From Cladosporium sp. IMV 00045 (lineage: Eukaryota > Ascomycota > Dothideomycetes > Cladosporiales > Cladosporiaceae), in the NCBI GenBank assembly GCA_001931905.2, contig MSJI02000780.1:1-64000 (forward strand): DNA of 64,000 nucleotides, read 5' to 3'. Of the stretch, positions 43,648 to 56,183 are shown piece by piece; the first letter of the stretch is position 1; every line of letters starts with the position of its first letter. The position numbers and the translations under genes are program-made. The notes under the pieces were generated by a model. It saw nothing but the letters and a program-made list of their open reading frames with translations, did no database searches and was not told the DNA's origin.

Positions 43648-44217
43648 CATCTGACGAGGCTATACGAACCTTACGACGAGTCTGAATCGGATCACCTCTT
43701 ACTTTTCCCGGCGAGCAACAGCATTTTGGAAGCCCTTGGTGAGAGCGATAGGACCCCGTGTCTCACTTGATGGCCTCCGAGAGATTATGGGACATCTGGC
43801 AGAGCATGGGTTACCGCTATTCGATTAGTGTCCACTGGGAAGAGCTTCGGTTCGCTTCCTTCCAAGAGTTCGAGATCGGTTCAGAGCCTCAATCAAAACC
43901 ACGGACCTTCATTGCCACGGTCGATTCCCCTAGTAATGTCTTGAGAGCAAGCGATCTGTGGAGGTCCGATCGTTTTGTAGACGTTTCTTATCTTTTATGT
44001 CCAGCCGCCATGACACATTAGAGAATTCTTCCTGGCGGACCATGGGCTGATAGATCCAGGCATGCGATAATACAGGATAACGAGAGCAGGGATCGATAGT
44101 TCAAGCCTAACAAGTATCTGGCGGACGCCTCTGTATCCCATGAAGCTTCCTCTGGTAATCGTATAGGCCTTGCAAACCTCGGTCGTGACCAGCAGAATCC
44201 AGAAAGCACCTGGCCAC
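43648..44217. other. Region between convergent regulator genes
   Basis: 570 bases. It may contain a further 3' exon of the double-cluster gene: after a possible intron (donor near 43616, acceptor near 43659) a frame stays open to about 43830. I cannot decide. No independent gene is supported. Confidence 0.4.
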
Positions 44218-46549
44218 CTATATCCTCCCATCTTCCATCCCAGCAATCGTCGGATGGGTAGCAAGATTTTCCCAGAAGTCAACTTCAAAGTCCCAAGGCT
44301 CAAAGCTGATGTCTGGGTTCCAATTGTTGTAAATATCCATGGATGTTGCGCCTTGCAAATTGGTAAGATCAGTCTGCGGTGGAGGCGCCAGAGTTAGAGA
44401 CGAGTCTAAGATTGACTGAATAGTCCTTGTTGCCCGAGTGAAAAGCTCAAAGCTTGGCTCCCAGCGAGATATGACTGCGCCTGCCTTTACTTGTGCTACC
44501 AGAATGCAGAGGTTCTGGATCATCTGTGATTTGCCTCGTGTGGGCGCGCCAGTCCCGCTTCGACGGAGGAGGGCGAGTGATACCACGCCAGCAGCAGGGA
44601 GACCAAAGTGAGCAACCTGAAAAGTAAGTATGAACTCGACCAAGCTATTTCGTTGAAAAAAAAAGCCGTACCTTCCACAGCCAACAGGTGCCAGAGTTGA
44701 CGAGTTTGTTTCTCAACAGTATGACTTCCACAACCAAGTTCAGCATTTGCCCAGCAGTGTCTAGAAGATCTTCGTCGGGATCTGGGTTCTTCTGAAGAGT
44801 CACCAGTCCAAGAAGGAAGTGCGTGTGCAGGTATTCCAAGCGCTGGTTAACCAAAAAGTCTTTCGCGAACGGACTTCCTGTAGACTCCGCTAGGCTTGTT
44901 GTTAAACGGAAATGTGCTGGCATATCGAGCCATAGCTGCTCCAAATCTTGCCTGGCCCTCTCAACCATCTCTGCTTGATCGCTTGCATGACGTTTTCGGA
45001 AGATCTCTAGGCTGTGCTCCTTGACCACTGCGAACCTTGCGCTGCAGCGTGTATCGGCGACGTAGTTGATCATTTCTGGCTGGTAGGAATTGCCATTCAT
45101 ATGTAAGACTGGTGCCTGGAAGTTGCAAAAGCCAAGCAGTATACGTGGTGGTCTTCCCATGAAAATCGACAGAGTTTTGTCAGCCCAGTATATGCGCGCG
45201 AAGATTGCCTTCCTGAGTTCCAAGACGAAGTCAGGGACATTCGGCGCCTGTTGGTCGATTTTCTCGTGATAGCCCAAGGTCACGAGAGATGTTGCAAGGT
45301 CTCCCATGCTACGCCAAGTATGAAAGCCTATGATTGTCGGACCCAAGTCAGCTGCTTTCCTCGGTAGTCTACCACATGATGGAGGTGCGATCATCGTTAT
45401 TCTGACTTACTTTGGTCTCCGTGTATTCGAGAGTGCATCTGAAATTGCTCGTACTGCAGAACGATTTGCAGATCATTCAAACAATCGATCGAGAGGCATA
45501 TCTCAAGACAACAATCACCAATGTATGTCAGGCTTTTAGCCAGCTTTCTTCGACGTTCTTCCGATACGTAGAGGGATGCGAAAATTTCCACATCTGATGC
45601 AGCCTTCGCACCAGCCGCGAAGAATATCCCCAAGGTTTCCCATCGTATTTCACTACCAGTCATCTGCGAAATGTATTCGTCGAAAGTCGATTTACTGTTG
45701 AATGTGATCGGCTTATATGTGTTCTTCGACAGTGACCTCGCTCTGCGAGAGAACGCTTGAGTTTGCTCAAACGATCCCGGCTCTAGAGACGATGTACTTT
45801 GCCGCCATGGGCAATGAAGCATGGCGTCCACACATCCGCGTACAAACGGCTCGGCAAGAGCTAGGTTTGCTCCCGTGTCCAGCCAAGCGAGAACGAGGTT
45901 GGACAGCTTAGTGATATCAAATCCACTGAGTCTACCTAGAACGTGCGTGGCTCGAAAGTGAATCCCTTGGTCCTCAAACATATCTGCTGGTAAGCTGTTG
46001 TGAAAGTCATGTGGGGACTGAGCTCTAGATTCCAGTGGAGTCTCGCTCATGGACTGTACTTCGTTGAAGATAGCAAAGCCACTTGACGATCCCAAAAAGC
46101 CAGGGTTTGGATAGCGGTGCGATGGAGTATGATCTTCCTGAGAATGTCGTCTTGGGCTAGAAGCGCTGAACCTACTGCTGCTGGTGGATGAGTGTCAGGT
46201 ACAAGTCTGTGATGGAGATACAACAAGAAATTCGCCCTATCTGGACATAGATCCAGAGGCTCCGGGCTGTACTACGTCTGATAGATCCTCCAAGCGATTG
46301 TGCTCTTCGCTCGTTCCTGTGGGACACTTACACCGGCAACTCTGAATGATCCTCTTTCTCATGATGTGCCACATGCTGCAGCCTTCGTTTCTTGAAAGGC
46401 GCATCTCTGTACACACAGTCGTTCCTTTGGCCTCGTTGGAGGCATCGGTGGCAAACAGGCTGCTCGTGTCCGCATGCAACCTTCGAAGTTCTGCAAGGAT
46501 TACAAGCAGGTCGTTTCTGCGTGCTAGGAGTGCCTGTAGCAGTCTCCAT
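44218..46549 (-). CDS. Zn2Cys6 transcription factor with fungal_trans-type middle domain
   Basis: 688 residues from exons 46332-46549, 45411-46180, 44672-45351 and 44218-44616, with introns of 151, 59 and 55 nt; all phases agree. The zinc cluster has Cys at 16, 19, 26, 33, 36 and 45 (CX2CX6CX6CX2CX8C), followed by a basic FKKRR patch. The large middle region (LGPTIIGFHTWRSMGDL through FARIYWADKTLSIFMGRPPRIL) is typical of the fungal-specific transcription factor domain. The start is the Met just before the cluster. The first intron is relatively long, and an alternative with a 20-nt exon is possible. It is divergent from the MFS carrier/pectinase pair, so a role in their control is conceivable (inference). 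Confidence 0.87.
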
Positions 46550-47262
46550 CCGGCTGAAGGTTTTGTCTGAGATATCCGGAATGCAACAATAGGACGTAAA
46601 AGAAGATCGGGCCAGATAGGAACACGGGCGCAGTCGAGCGAAAACCAAAGGCGACGCCGAGCCCGCCGCTCCGAAGATCCACGCCGAAAATTTAGAGGCC
46701 AGTTTTCGACGCTATCCCTGTCCTTTCTGGTTTATCAAAATGGGCAATACGCCTATATCTTGAACACTTTGTCAAAAACGAAGGTCTTCCCCGCGAAAAA
46801 TGGACATTGAAAGCAGTGACGAGGTTCTATTCTGCGATTTCAAACGTCTCTGCAACTACTAGGGCCGTACCATTGCTTCTAGCATATCAAGATGTCGTGC
46901 GTGCCGCTGAGAGAGAATGAGGCTATCTTGTCATAGTACAGGTCTGATGTGGAGGACCATTCTCGGCGTGAGCCTCCGAAATCATCGACTACTCCGTCTC
47001 ACTGTACCCCAATGGCACCAAGCCTTTCATTTCTTCACGCCCTACGCCAATGTTTCCAGCAAAGATAGGAACAATGGTATGCAGTCTTCGGAGTCAACAT
47101 CGGTGCGATGGAAATATTCTTCTATGACCCACCCATCTCTGATGGCATGGGGGGGGGCTGTCGAATACTACTTAACCTTGGCCTTCGTACTACGTTCAAT
47201 ATGCATCGTCTAATCTTATTTTGAACGCAAACGCCCCGATCAGGTGATCTATTTCCGACCTC
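46550..47262. promoter_or_regulatory. Divergent upstream region of the Zn2Cys6 factor and MFS carrier
   Basis: About 710 bases, with a run of G residues at about 47150-47157. It should contain both promoters. No gene is recognised. Confidence 0.5.
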
Positions 47263-48759
47263 ATGGGCCCAGACGCCGTCCCGAGACATGATCCTCAAGA
47301 TCAGGAGTCTCCGCCATTGAGCATACACGAAGACACCAAATCGGAGAAAGACAGCGGCGACCTTTCACCCAAGGATGACGATCTCTCAATACCAGACGGT
47401 GGGCCTGGCTGGATCGTTCTTGCCGGCTGCACTGTCGTATCATGGTGGTCAATTGGCACTGCTCAATCGTTCGGAGTTCTTCAAAAGGGCTTGCTGGATG
47501 AGGATGTCTCGTCATCCGTCAATCTTATGTTCGTGGGCTGTCTGGCGGCGGGAGTTGTGACTGCATTTTCGACACTGTACGCTCGAGCGATGCGATCTTT
47601 CGGAACTCGATGGACGGCCATGTTTGGCGTCTTCCTCATGAGCCTGAGTGGAGCGATAAGTAGCGTCGTCTACAAGCACGTTGCTGCGTTGTTCGTGTCG
47701 TACGGAGTCCTGATGGGACTCGGCATGGGGTAGGTCTTCTAAAAGGTGGATTGCTTGTAGCAGAGAGATCTAACATCAAGATACAGACTCACTTTCACGA
47801 CAGTTGCTGTTGCTCCGACACAGTATTTTCTGCAAAGACGTGGCCTTGCCAACGGAATCGTTCTCGCTGGCGGCGGTGCCGGCGGGGCCATCGTTAGTGT
47901 TGCACTCAACGCTATCATACAGCACCTAGGCATCGCTTGGGCTCTTCGAATCCATTGTCTCCTTGTTGCAGGCACTGGGTTTCCTGCTGCATTTGTCATT
48001 CAAGAGCGGGTGCCTTACAAGCAATCTGGCCTTGTGGATTGGTAAGTCATTTTGAAGCTCAACGCATCCAGACGACGTCGCTGACAATATTACACAGGAG
48101 CCTTTTCCGATCGAAGACATTCGTCCTGCTATTCTTGTCTGGTGCGATCGGCACATTCGCCGTGCTCGTGCCACCTTACTGCATGCCTCTATTCGCGGAG
48201 TCCATTGGCTTGTCCTCGAGCACCGGAGCAGCGATGGCAGCGGCATTCAACGCCGCATCTGCAGTGGGTCGTATCGGCTCCGGCGTCTTGAGCGACAGAG
48301 TAGGCGCTCTAAATGTCTTGTTCACATCCATGGCATTGCTGGGAACCAGTATGTTCGTGGTATGGCCTTTCGCAAGCACGCTCGGTGTCACTATTGTCTT
48401 TGTGTTGCTTGGTGGCATTGCCGTAGGTGGTTTCTTGTCCATGATTCCCACCTGCGTGGGACATATTTTTGGATCTGCGAGGATGTCTGTGACGATGGGA
48501 ATGATTTTGACGGGATGGACTGGTGGTTATGCAATAGTAAGTGAAGACTCGCAAACCACGTTGGCGATATCATACTGATCGTGTAATACAGGGAACCCCT
48601 ATAGCAGGTTACATTCTTGAAGCCAGTGGAGGCTCAGGCAACGGACTCGCACCTTTCAGGCCAGCAATGTTTTTCGCCGGATCGCTTGCTATTCTCTCAA
48701 CGGTACTGATTGCAATCGTCAGATTCCGGAGAGAAAGAGAGATCCTTGCCAAATCATGA
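47263..48759 (+). CDS. MFS monocarboxylate-type transporter
   Basis: 442 residues in four exons: 47263-47729, 47787-48041, 48098-48536 and 48592-48759. Introns are 55-57 nt and the phases agree. After a charged N-terminus the product has about twelve membrane segments. GPGWIVLAGCTVVSWWSIGTAQSFGVLQ at helix 1 (two runs either side of the Trp pair), the GGGAGGAIVS segment and GRIGSGVLSDRVGALNVL are typical of fungal MCT-like (major facilitator, monocarboxylate porter) carriers. Substrates of such fungal proteins are diverse (carboxylates, riboflavin, secondary metabolites) and unknown here. It is convergent with the pectinase gene, 134 bases between stops. Confidence 0.9.
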
Positions 48760-48893
48760 TGAACGCAAGATCGATGGAAGATGAATAATGAAGACTAATG
48801 TAATGCGAGGAGATACCTATATCCTTTAAACAAATGGGTTGAGTAATGAAGAGTTTGTCGTTCTATCGTTTCTATCTTACCGCACCACTCATA

Positions 48894-50349
48894 TCAAATA
48901 GGCACATAGGTGCCATTGGCGCAGTCGAAACCCAAATCAGGGTTCAGTTCCGCGGCAGCGTGCATGCAAATGACGGTAGGGGACTCCGCCTCTTTCTGTG
49001 GGTAAAGGTTGATGTTGGAAGTCTCGAATCCGCTGCAAGAAGTTTCTGTGTTGCATTCGATAATGATGCCTTCTATCTGCTTGAGGTTGGGAAGACCTTG
49101 GTCGTACTGCGGAGTCATTAGCACATAAGCATGGACAAGGGGGACTAGGCTCTAGAGCAGACTTACCCAGCAGGGATCAGTGGCACAGCTACCATCACCA
49201 GGGTTGAAGCTGTTGATATCGCCCGAGAAGTCTGCGAACTTGAAATCTTGCAGGATCACACTGGAGTTGTTGGGTCTATTCGCTTCTCCAGCCGAGTTCT
49301 GGTCGACGTATTGCTGGTTGATGAAGATTGGGAAAGTGACGTTGTGGACGTGAATGTTGGTCCACGACACGTTGCTCACGAGACCTTGTCCGCCGATCCA
49401 GGACTTGAAGCGAGCTGCGTAAAGGCCACCAGCGACGGTGATGCGATTGAAGTGGATGTTTGATACATTAGCGAATTGGGCCTGGTTCTTGCCGAGAGAG
49501 CCGATGGAGAGACCTCCAGATACAGGTCAGCGATGTCGAATAGATGGACCTCTATCCATCGAACATTCGATATTTGGTGTCCCAGTACTTACCGTGTGTC
49601 TGATATCCAATCGTCGAGTCCGTGACATAAACATTATGTGCACCGTTGTTGATCGCAACCGCGTCATCTCCGTTGTAGCTGATAAGATTTTTGATCCTGA
49701 CATTCTGCGCCCCGATACCCAACCCATCAGTGTTGAACGGGAAGCTCTCCCACTTGTCAGAGACAGCGTCAACGATGACATCCTCGATGTCGATGTCGCT
49801 GCCCTTGATCTGCACGTTCCATGCGACGGGCTTGCTGGACCTCAGACGCTTGATGCTGCCACCCTTGGTGGTGTACGACATCAAATGAGGACGTCCAGAG
49901 ATACCGGTGCCACCTGGGGGGTTAAGGTCCCACCAGGCCTGTCCAAAGCTTCTGATCCATCCATTGTTGATGTTCTTGGGACCGTCCCAGTGAATACCTT
50001 GGCCCGCGAAAAGGAACCAGTAAAAAGTCGAACTGCTCGAATTGACCATCTCACGGGTCGCCTCAATATCCTTCGACAGGTGCAAGTTTCCGTGCATCTG
50101 AATGGCCACATCGGAGAGGTTTGAGGCAATGATCGGCTTGAAGATCGAATAAGAAACGCCTTCTTCGAAGACCACGGTTCCGCCGTGTCCACATTCTTCA
50201 AAAGCGTAGTTGATTGCGGGCGAGTCATCCTCAGTGCCGTTCGACGCGTCGTATTTTGAAGGGATAACGCAGGTCCGACCAGGTGTCGTGGAGTTTTGGG
50301 CGAGGGCGGTAGCAGCACCCAAACCGAGGGTGAGCAGGAGAGACTTCAT
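48894..50349 (-). CDS. Glycoside hydrolase family 28 pectinase (exo-acting polygalacturonase-like)
   Basis: 438 residues from exons 49593-50349, 49167-49513 and 48894-49106, with introns of 79 and 60 nt; the first intron splits the Gly of the HGLSIGS motif. A secretion signal ([18 protein letters not shown]) precedes a parallel beta-helix protein. Catalytic GH28 motifs are NTDG (206-209), GDDA (227-230), HGLSIGS (252-258) and RFK. The usual GDDC/GDDS is GDDA, and Cys near the HG motif is missing, pointing to an exo- or rhamnogalacturonan-type branch rather than a classical endo-polygalacturonase. There are several N-x-S/T sites. The enzyme would be secreted to degrade plant pectin, so the organism likely lives on plant material. 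Confidence 0.92.
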
Positions 50350-51656
50350 GGCTGCAGTCAAGCGAGAATCGTGGTGGCGCAAATTTTTTGTGCTGTACAA
50401 AGACTGAAGGAGCATAACACGTGCATCTTAAATATGCGTTCGCCAAAGATCTACCAGCATCCATCTGAAATGCACCTCGCCTGTTGTCAGGAACAATCAA
50501 TACTAGCCATCGACATTGATGGAAAATTGATTTCCCCGTCGGCGGCCCAAATGAACCATGATGCCGCAGGACATTGGAGAGGAAAATACGGGGCCCCATC
50601 AAACGGACCATTGAGGCTCTCTATCGCGTGGGGGGCATCTCCACTTCTCCAGTGCCGGGACCCGTTCTCGAGCCGCAAGGTCCGCAACAACTTGGCGATT
50701 CAGCCTGGTCGTAAGGCTAGGAGTATAGTGTTGTGTGAGGTATCTAAAGGGACATTTCCCAGAAAGAGAGACGGAACATCAAGTCCCGTGAAACGCCAGA
50801 GTAGATTGTTGATGATGATCCGAGATCTCGGCGACGTCGAGACCTTTTCGAATGTTCGCTTCATGCTTCTTCAGCCGGCTTTTCGCTCCCTTTCATTTTC
50901 GCCCATCCCCAGGAACACCAGAAAGCCGTCTCGGCGGTCGCAGCAACCCCCAGAGCCGCGTAGACGACAAGGCGAACAGTAGGCGTGGCTCCAAGCCTTT
51001 TGAGATCGAATGGAGAATGCTGGTTCTGATCCGGTTTCGTCTGACGGTGAGGTGGCTGGTCCGCGAAGCGTCGGATGAGACTTGGTTGATGGCCCGAGAA
51101 TCTTTCGTGCGACAATGCAGCTTGTGCGGGACGAAGCGATTGGATGGGATACATTAGAGTCATGTTTGATATGCCAACGATTTTGGTGATGGATTTAAGA
51201 TGATGGATCCAAGATGAAAGTTCGGCGTCTGCACATGCGCGGAGTGCCTGCAATATATAAAGACAGAAGACTTGGTTGTAACGAAGGATCCGAGGTGGCT
51301 GTGTAGACAAGCGAAAGCGACATGACATCTTATACCAAGACTCATGCCGGGACATCCTCGTGCATTCGTCACGGGATATTTCAGGTGCACCTTTTCCCAC
51401 AAAATGCTTTCAAGAACGAATGTCTAGCTTACATGATAGTAGCTTGACATAAGAATGGATATTTTGGGAAAAGGTGTAGTAGGTAGACTAGCGAGACGAA
51501 TCGAATACTAATCCTGTATAAAATCGGGCGATCGAGAAGCACACGCTTCGATGCTTCTATCGTCAAGCTCTAATCATGCTCATGAATTAAACGAAACTTT
51601 TCTGCCTCACCTTTCTCTAACACTCCCACTTACACAGCGAACGATTAGCAAAACAC
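50350..51656. other. Intergenic region, no supported gene
   Basis: 1.3 kb with the pectinase promoter and the permease 3' side. A 228-codon frame (50296-50982, +) and an overlapping minus frame have no family features and low credibility. Confidence 0.5.
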
Positions 51657-53389
51657 TCAAGCAAGCCAGAACCAGAACTTCTGCAGCCAATTCTTTGGCA
51701 CAGGCTCAGTCCACGTAGCTTCCAGAGCATCCATCTCCTTCTTCCCCGTCATGATATCGACATCGCTGATTTTGATGACAAACGGTGTACGTCTGAAGAT
51801 CTTGTGCGCGGCGTACAAAGCCAGGAAAATGGGCAGAGTAATGTACGCGGCGAGGAAACTGGCAGCGGACCAGTTCTCGGGGAAGAAGACCTGGAATCCG
51901 TTGGTGATCGTCAAGACAATCAAGACGACCAGGATAAACCAAGTGGCATACGGTTGGAACGGAGTGCGGAAGGGTAGGGTGTCCAGGGCGTTGTTGTAGA
52001 TCATTGCCTTGCGGAACCGCAGGTAGGTGATGAGAATGACGATCCAGGCGATAAAGCCCGAAATGGTTGAAATGTTCACGAACCAGTTGAATACCACAGC
52101 TCCTGAGTTGGAAGCATTGAGATACGCCAGGAGGCCAAACGCCCAGGTGACGAGGATGGCAGCCCAGGGAACGCCGAAGCGATTGGTTTGAGAGAAGACT
52201 TTGGGAGCTTGACCATTTAAAGCCATGCCGTACATAATGCGGCTACCAGAGTAGAGGAATGCATTGCCGGCAGACCAAGCAGATGTGAGAACAGCTGCGT
52301 TGATTATGTGGTTGAGAACGGGAATACCAGCATTCTGAATTCCAATGACGAATGGCGAGGCGCTGGCATTCGAATCAGGCGACAGGAGTCGTGGGTCGTC
52401 GGAGGGAACGATTACTCCGATGATCAAGGAGGCGATTCCGTAGAAGATAGCCAAGCGCCAGATGAACCTCCGGGCAGCCTTGGGAATGTTGCGGCGGGGA
52501 GCCACCGTCTCACCAGCAGCCAAGGCGATTAGCTCTGGAGAGGTGATGAAAGCAAAGCCAGCACGAACGAAAGCAGTCCAATAGGCGAGGAACTTTCCTG
52601 TGTTACCACCGACGAGGTAAGGGTTGAAGGCACCAGGATCGTTCCAGTACCTGAATCCGAGTCGACTCTCCTGTGCAGGCCCTCCGCCAAAGAAGAGCAC
52701 AATGCCGAGGATGATCAATCCCATGATAGTGATCAGCTTGATGCTCGCAAACCAGAACTCTGCCTCGCCGAAGAACGGTACGGCAATAATGTTTAGCAGC
52801 AGGATGGTGATCAAGATGATTGTTATCCAAACGGCAGGATTGATCCCAGCGTCCCAATAGCTGAGGATGATTGCGCCAGCGGTTGCCTCTGCGGCAACCA
52901 GAATAGCATAAGCATACCAATAGTTCCAGCCGGTGGCAAACGCCAACGATCGATCGACGAAGCGACCGACGAAGTATGGAACAGTGATACCGCTCATGGG
53001 CAAGTAGGTGACCATTTCGGCGAGGACGTTCATCACAACGTAGACGATGAGCATCATACTCAGATAGCCCATGAACAGGGGAGCAGGTCCGACAAGACTG
53101 AGGATCGCTCCTGAGCCGATGAACAGGCCTGTACCAATTGCGCCGCCGAGTGCTCTGTAGTTCATGGTCAGCTGGAGTCGCGGTCCGTTTCGATAACTTG
53201 TCAGACTTACAAGAACTGAATGTGACGACTCTTCAATCCGCGTTTCGTCTCACCGCCCTCGCCGGCGATAGCGCCCTCGCGATAGGTGGTGTTGGAGGGG
53301 GAGTTTCCGAGAGCCTCGGCGTCGTACATCATTTCCTTTGTCGCGCTGTCAGCCATGGTTGGCGATGTTTCTGGGGTGATGCTGTTCAT
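51657..53389 (-). CDS. Amino-acid permease (APC/YAT family)
   Basis: 558 residues from exons 53211-53389 and 51657-53154, with a 56-nt intron in the conserved KSRHIQFL/ALGGAIGTGLFIG segment, which is the diagnostic start of helix 1. Twelve hydrophobic helices follow, with GYLSMMLIVYVVMNVLAEM, ATGWNYWYAYAILVAAE, GEAEFWFASIKLITI and PRRNIPKAARR as further family marks. It is a plasma-membrane proton symporter for amino acids. Fungal YAT members usually have broad specificity. The C-terminus ends with a KNWLQKFWFWLA aromatic tail, as in endocytosis-regulated permeases. A paralogue lies at 59043-61091. Confidence 0.93.
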
Positions 53390-54632
53390 CTTCGACGACG
53401 ATGGAGCGACGTCTGTTTATGTATGTATGCGACGATTTGTCAGATGAAGGACTGGGAGACGTCGAGCACGCAGGCTAAGGCCGATGATGGCCGTTTAAGC
53501 ATGAAGATTAAGGCTCGAGTGCCGCTGGCTGACTGCATGGCACACATTTAAGCTTAGAGCTTCATCGCTTGTCAGCTGCACTTTTTGGTATAGGCCAGTC
53601 TTCTTATCAGGATCAAGATCAGCATGTGTTGAAGAGCGGGGTTGCCATGCATCTCTGCCAGCTTGTGCTCGATCGAAGATAGCAATACACCGCGATAGGG
53701 GCTGACCGATATCTTTACAAGGCGAGAGAGTGATGCCCCAAAGCAAAAGCGACCAGTTGACATTTGTGGCTTTCTTCACGGCAGCAGTAGCAAAGCCTCA
53801 AGAGTTACGTTTCGCTTGTCATCGGCGTATGCGATGACTGTTCGCAAGCACACCTCGCGATGATACCAGGGACTGGTATGCGAGTCCCCGACTCCCTCCT
53901 ACCATGTGGCGGCAAAGTTTGTTCTGGAAATCAGCCACCAAAACAAACCTCCGACAGGATGCGCCGACCACGCCGAAACCCGAGAAAACCGTCCCAAAAA
54001 TGCCATTCGAAGGCCAGCATCGCGGGTCTTCGATGCTAAACGCACAGATCATTCGCAGACTTGAGGTATAAAGATCTAAAGGCACTGGTCGCGGTGAGAA
54101 GAGAAGCAGACTTGTCACGCAAGGGTACTGGTGACTCTGACAGTGATGTGAAACTTACGCACTTACCAAATACACTGTAATTTCACACTGAGCTTGCCGC
54201 ATCGGGGACTCATGCATGCATTTCAGCTGTTTGATGCCCTGGCTTGGAGTAATTGGTAACGATATTCTTCTGCTTTGTCTTTACACAGCACCGGGGATGG
54301 GCATCATCCTTCCAGTGAGCGTATCGTCAAGCAGTCGTCTGACGTGACCTGAAATCGAGCATGATACTAAGGTAGTCAGCCCATCACATACATGTATCTG
54401 AAAATCGAAACGCGGCAATTAGTTGCAGGGAAGTAGAAAAGGATGGGATGAAAATGATTTATAAGATACACATGAAGGGAGAAGGCCATCAAGGTGTGCG
54501 GGCCAATCACGCGACCCCGCCTTTCTTCACATGCCCGGTCTCTGACGTTTGGGCATGTAGGACCCCCCATAACATCGACACTTCAGACTTCTACATTATA
54601 CCCTACATTCCGACAACATACACTCAGAAAAG
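53390..54632. promoter_or_regulatory. Divergent upstream region (permease and PTPA genes)
   Basis: 1.24 kb between opposed start codons, containing both promoters. Short frames only; nothing recognised. Confidence 0.5.
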
Positions 54633-55913
54633 ATGCCTGCCGCTGCGCCCATACCGGATTCCGCCATTCCGAGCAACCCTCCCGACCTCTCCAAACAGCT
54701 CCCAAAGCTCACACCGCGCCGCCGCCCACAAGTAGAACAAAGACCTTCAAACCCACCGCCAGCTACTCCGGCACTACCTGCAGCACCAAACCTCGAAAAT
54801 CACACATTCATCACTCCTTCACGGCGTATTCTCTCCGAAAATGACCACAAGACTTTCCTCGAATCCGACACGCACAACCTCATAGTCAGCTTTGTCTTCA
54901 CGGTCGCCGACTCTGTTCGACAGACAACAATAAGCGATGTCAAGAAGTCGGAGGCTGCGCAAGATCCTGAGATCCTCGCTCTATTGGCTGTCTTGGACGA
55001 AGCCGATGAGCTCTTGAAGCAGTGCCCGCCCTTGGACACTGGTTCACGCTTCGGCAATCCCGTCTTTAGGACGTTCCTGACCGAGTTGGAGAAGAAGCAA
55101 GAATCATGGCATAAGAAGATTGGTATGGAAGATGCTGCGGCGATCCAAGAGCTCTCAACATACCTCTCAAATGCATTTGGAAACGGCACACGCATAGACT
55201 ACGGGTCAGGCCATGAGCTCAACTTTGTTCTCTGGCTTCTCTGTCTCCGACAGCTGGGACTGATCAAAGAGTCGATGTTCCCTGCACTGGCTTTGATCGT
55301 TTTCCCCCAATATCTGCGCGTCATGCGTGATGTCCAGAGTACATACTACCTTGAGCCTGCTGGCAGCCACGGCGTATGGGGACTGGACGACTATCAATTT
55401 TTGCCATTCCTCATTGGTGCAAGCCAACTTGCAGGACACAAGCACATTCGTCCCCTGAGCATTCACAACGAGATGATCATGGAAGAGTGTTCGAAGGATT
55501 ATCTCTATCTAGATCAGATCCAGTGGGTAAATGCGACCAAGACCGTGCAAGGCCTCCGTTGGCACAGCCCGATGCTGGACGACATCAGCGCCGCGAAGAA
55601 CTGGGACAAGGTCGATGCAGGTATGCGAAGAATGTTTTTAGCAGAGGTCCTTGCCAAGCTACCAGTCGCTCAACATTTCCTCTTCGGCAGCTTGCTCCCT
55701 GCGGCGCCTGAAATGAGCCAGGATGTCGAGGCTCATGGCGATGAACACGACGGATGCGGAGGACACAAGACAGTTGGCGATGTGAAGCACGAACACAATG
55801 CTGCCAGTTGGGGAGATTGCTGTGGTATCAAGGTGCCGTCTGCCATTGGAGCTAGGCAAGAGGCTAAGAAGCATGGTGAAGATTCTGGATTACGCCGCCT
55901 GCCTTTCGACTAG
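54633..55913 (+). CDS. PP2A phosphatase activator PTPA (Rrd-type peptidyl-prolyl isomerase)
   Basis: 426 residues, intronless. After a Pro-rich start the PTPA fold is clear: YGSGHELNFVLWLLCL (nucleotide/substrate pocket), FPQYLRVMRDVQSTYYLEPAGSHGVWGLDD, the LPFLIGASQL helix, HKHIRPLSIHN and KDYLYLDQIQWVNATKT (each shorter than the full block). Such proteins activate and help assemble PP2A-type phosphatases and have prolyl isomerase activity. Yeast has two (Rrd1, Rrd2). The long His/Cys-containing tail (GCGGHK, then WGDCCGIKVPSAIGA) resembles the Rrd1-type tail of filamentous fungi, but I do not insist on which orthologue. Start ATG follows AAAG. Confidence 0.93.
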   Translation: MPAAAPIPDSAIPSNPPDLSKQLPKLTPRRRPQVEQRPSNPPPATPALPAAPNLENHTFITPSRRILSENDHKTFLESDTHNLIVSFVFTVADSVRQTTISDVKKSEAAQDPEILALLAVLDEADELLKQCPPLDTGSRFGNPVFRTFLTELEKKQESWHKKIGMEDAAAIQELSTYLSNAFGNGTRIDYGSGHELNFVLWLLCLRQLGLIKESMFPALALIVFPQYLRVMRDVQSTYYLEPAGSHGVWGLDDYQFLPFLIGASQLAGHKHIRPLSIHNEMIMEECSKDYLYLDQIQWVNATKTVQGLRWHSPMLDDISAAKNWDKVDAGMRRMFLAEVLAKLPVAQHFLFGSLLPAAPEMSQDVEAHGDEHDGCGGHKTVGDVKHEHNAASWGDCCGIKVPSAIGARQEAKKHGEDSGLRRLPFD

Positions 55914-56183
55914 GAGTAGCTACACAATATATCTAATGAGCCATTGCACTCCAGAATCATGTGCACTGCGAGGCTACACAACAGTCAAGTTTTGGTGTTT
56001 GATATATCTGTCATCCAAAGCTGTCTATATATGGAGCCCCACGTGGCTTAAGCCGCTAGCGCCTTTATGCCACCTCTCAAGTGGATGACCTCAGATGCCA
56101 CGATTTCCAGAGACAAATAAACCATTGCGGCTTTAGCCAATACACTCGCAACTTCCTATACACACTTAATAGAAATCACAACC

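Noticed and set aside
46237..46479. Minus-strand frame across the first intron of the Zn2Cys6 factor (20-nt exon option)
   Set aside because: A single 151-nt intron with GTAAGT donor and CTGAC branch keeps the frame more simply.
49438..50124. 228-codon plus-strand frame
   Set aside because: Antisense of the GH28 gene and its introns.
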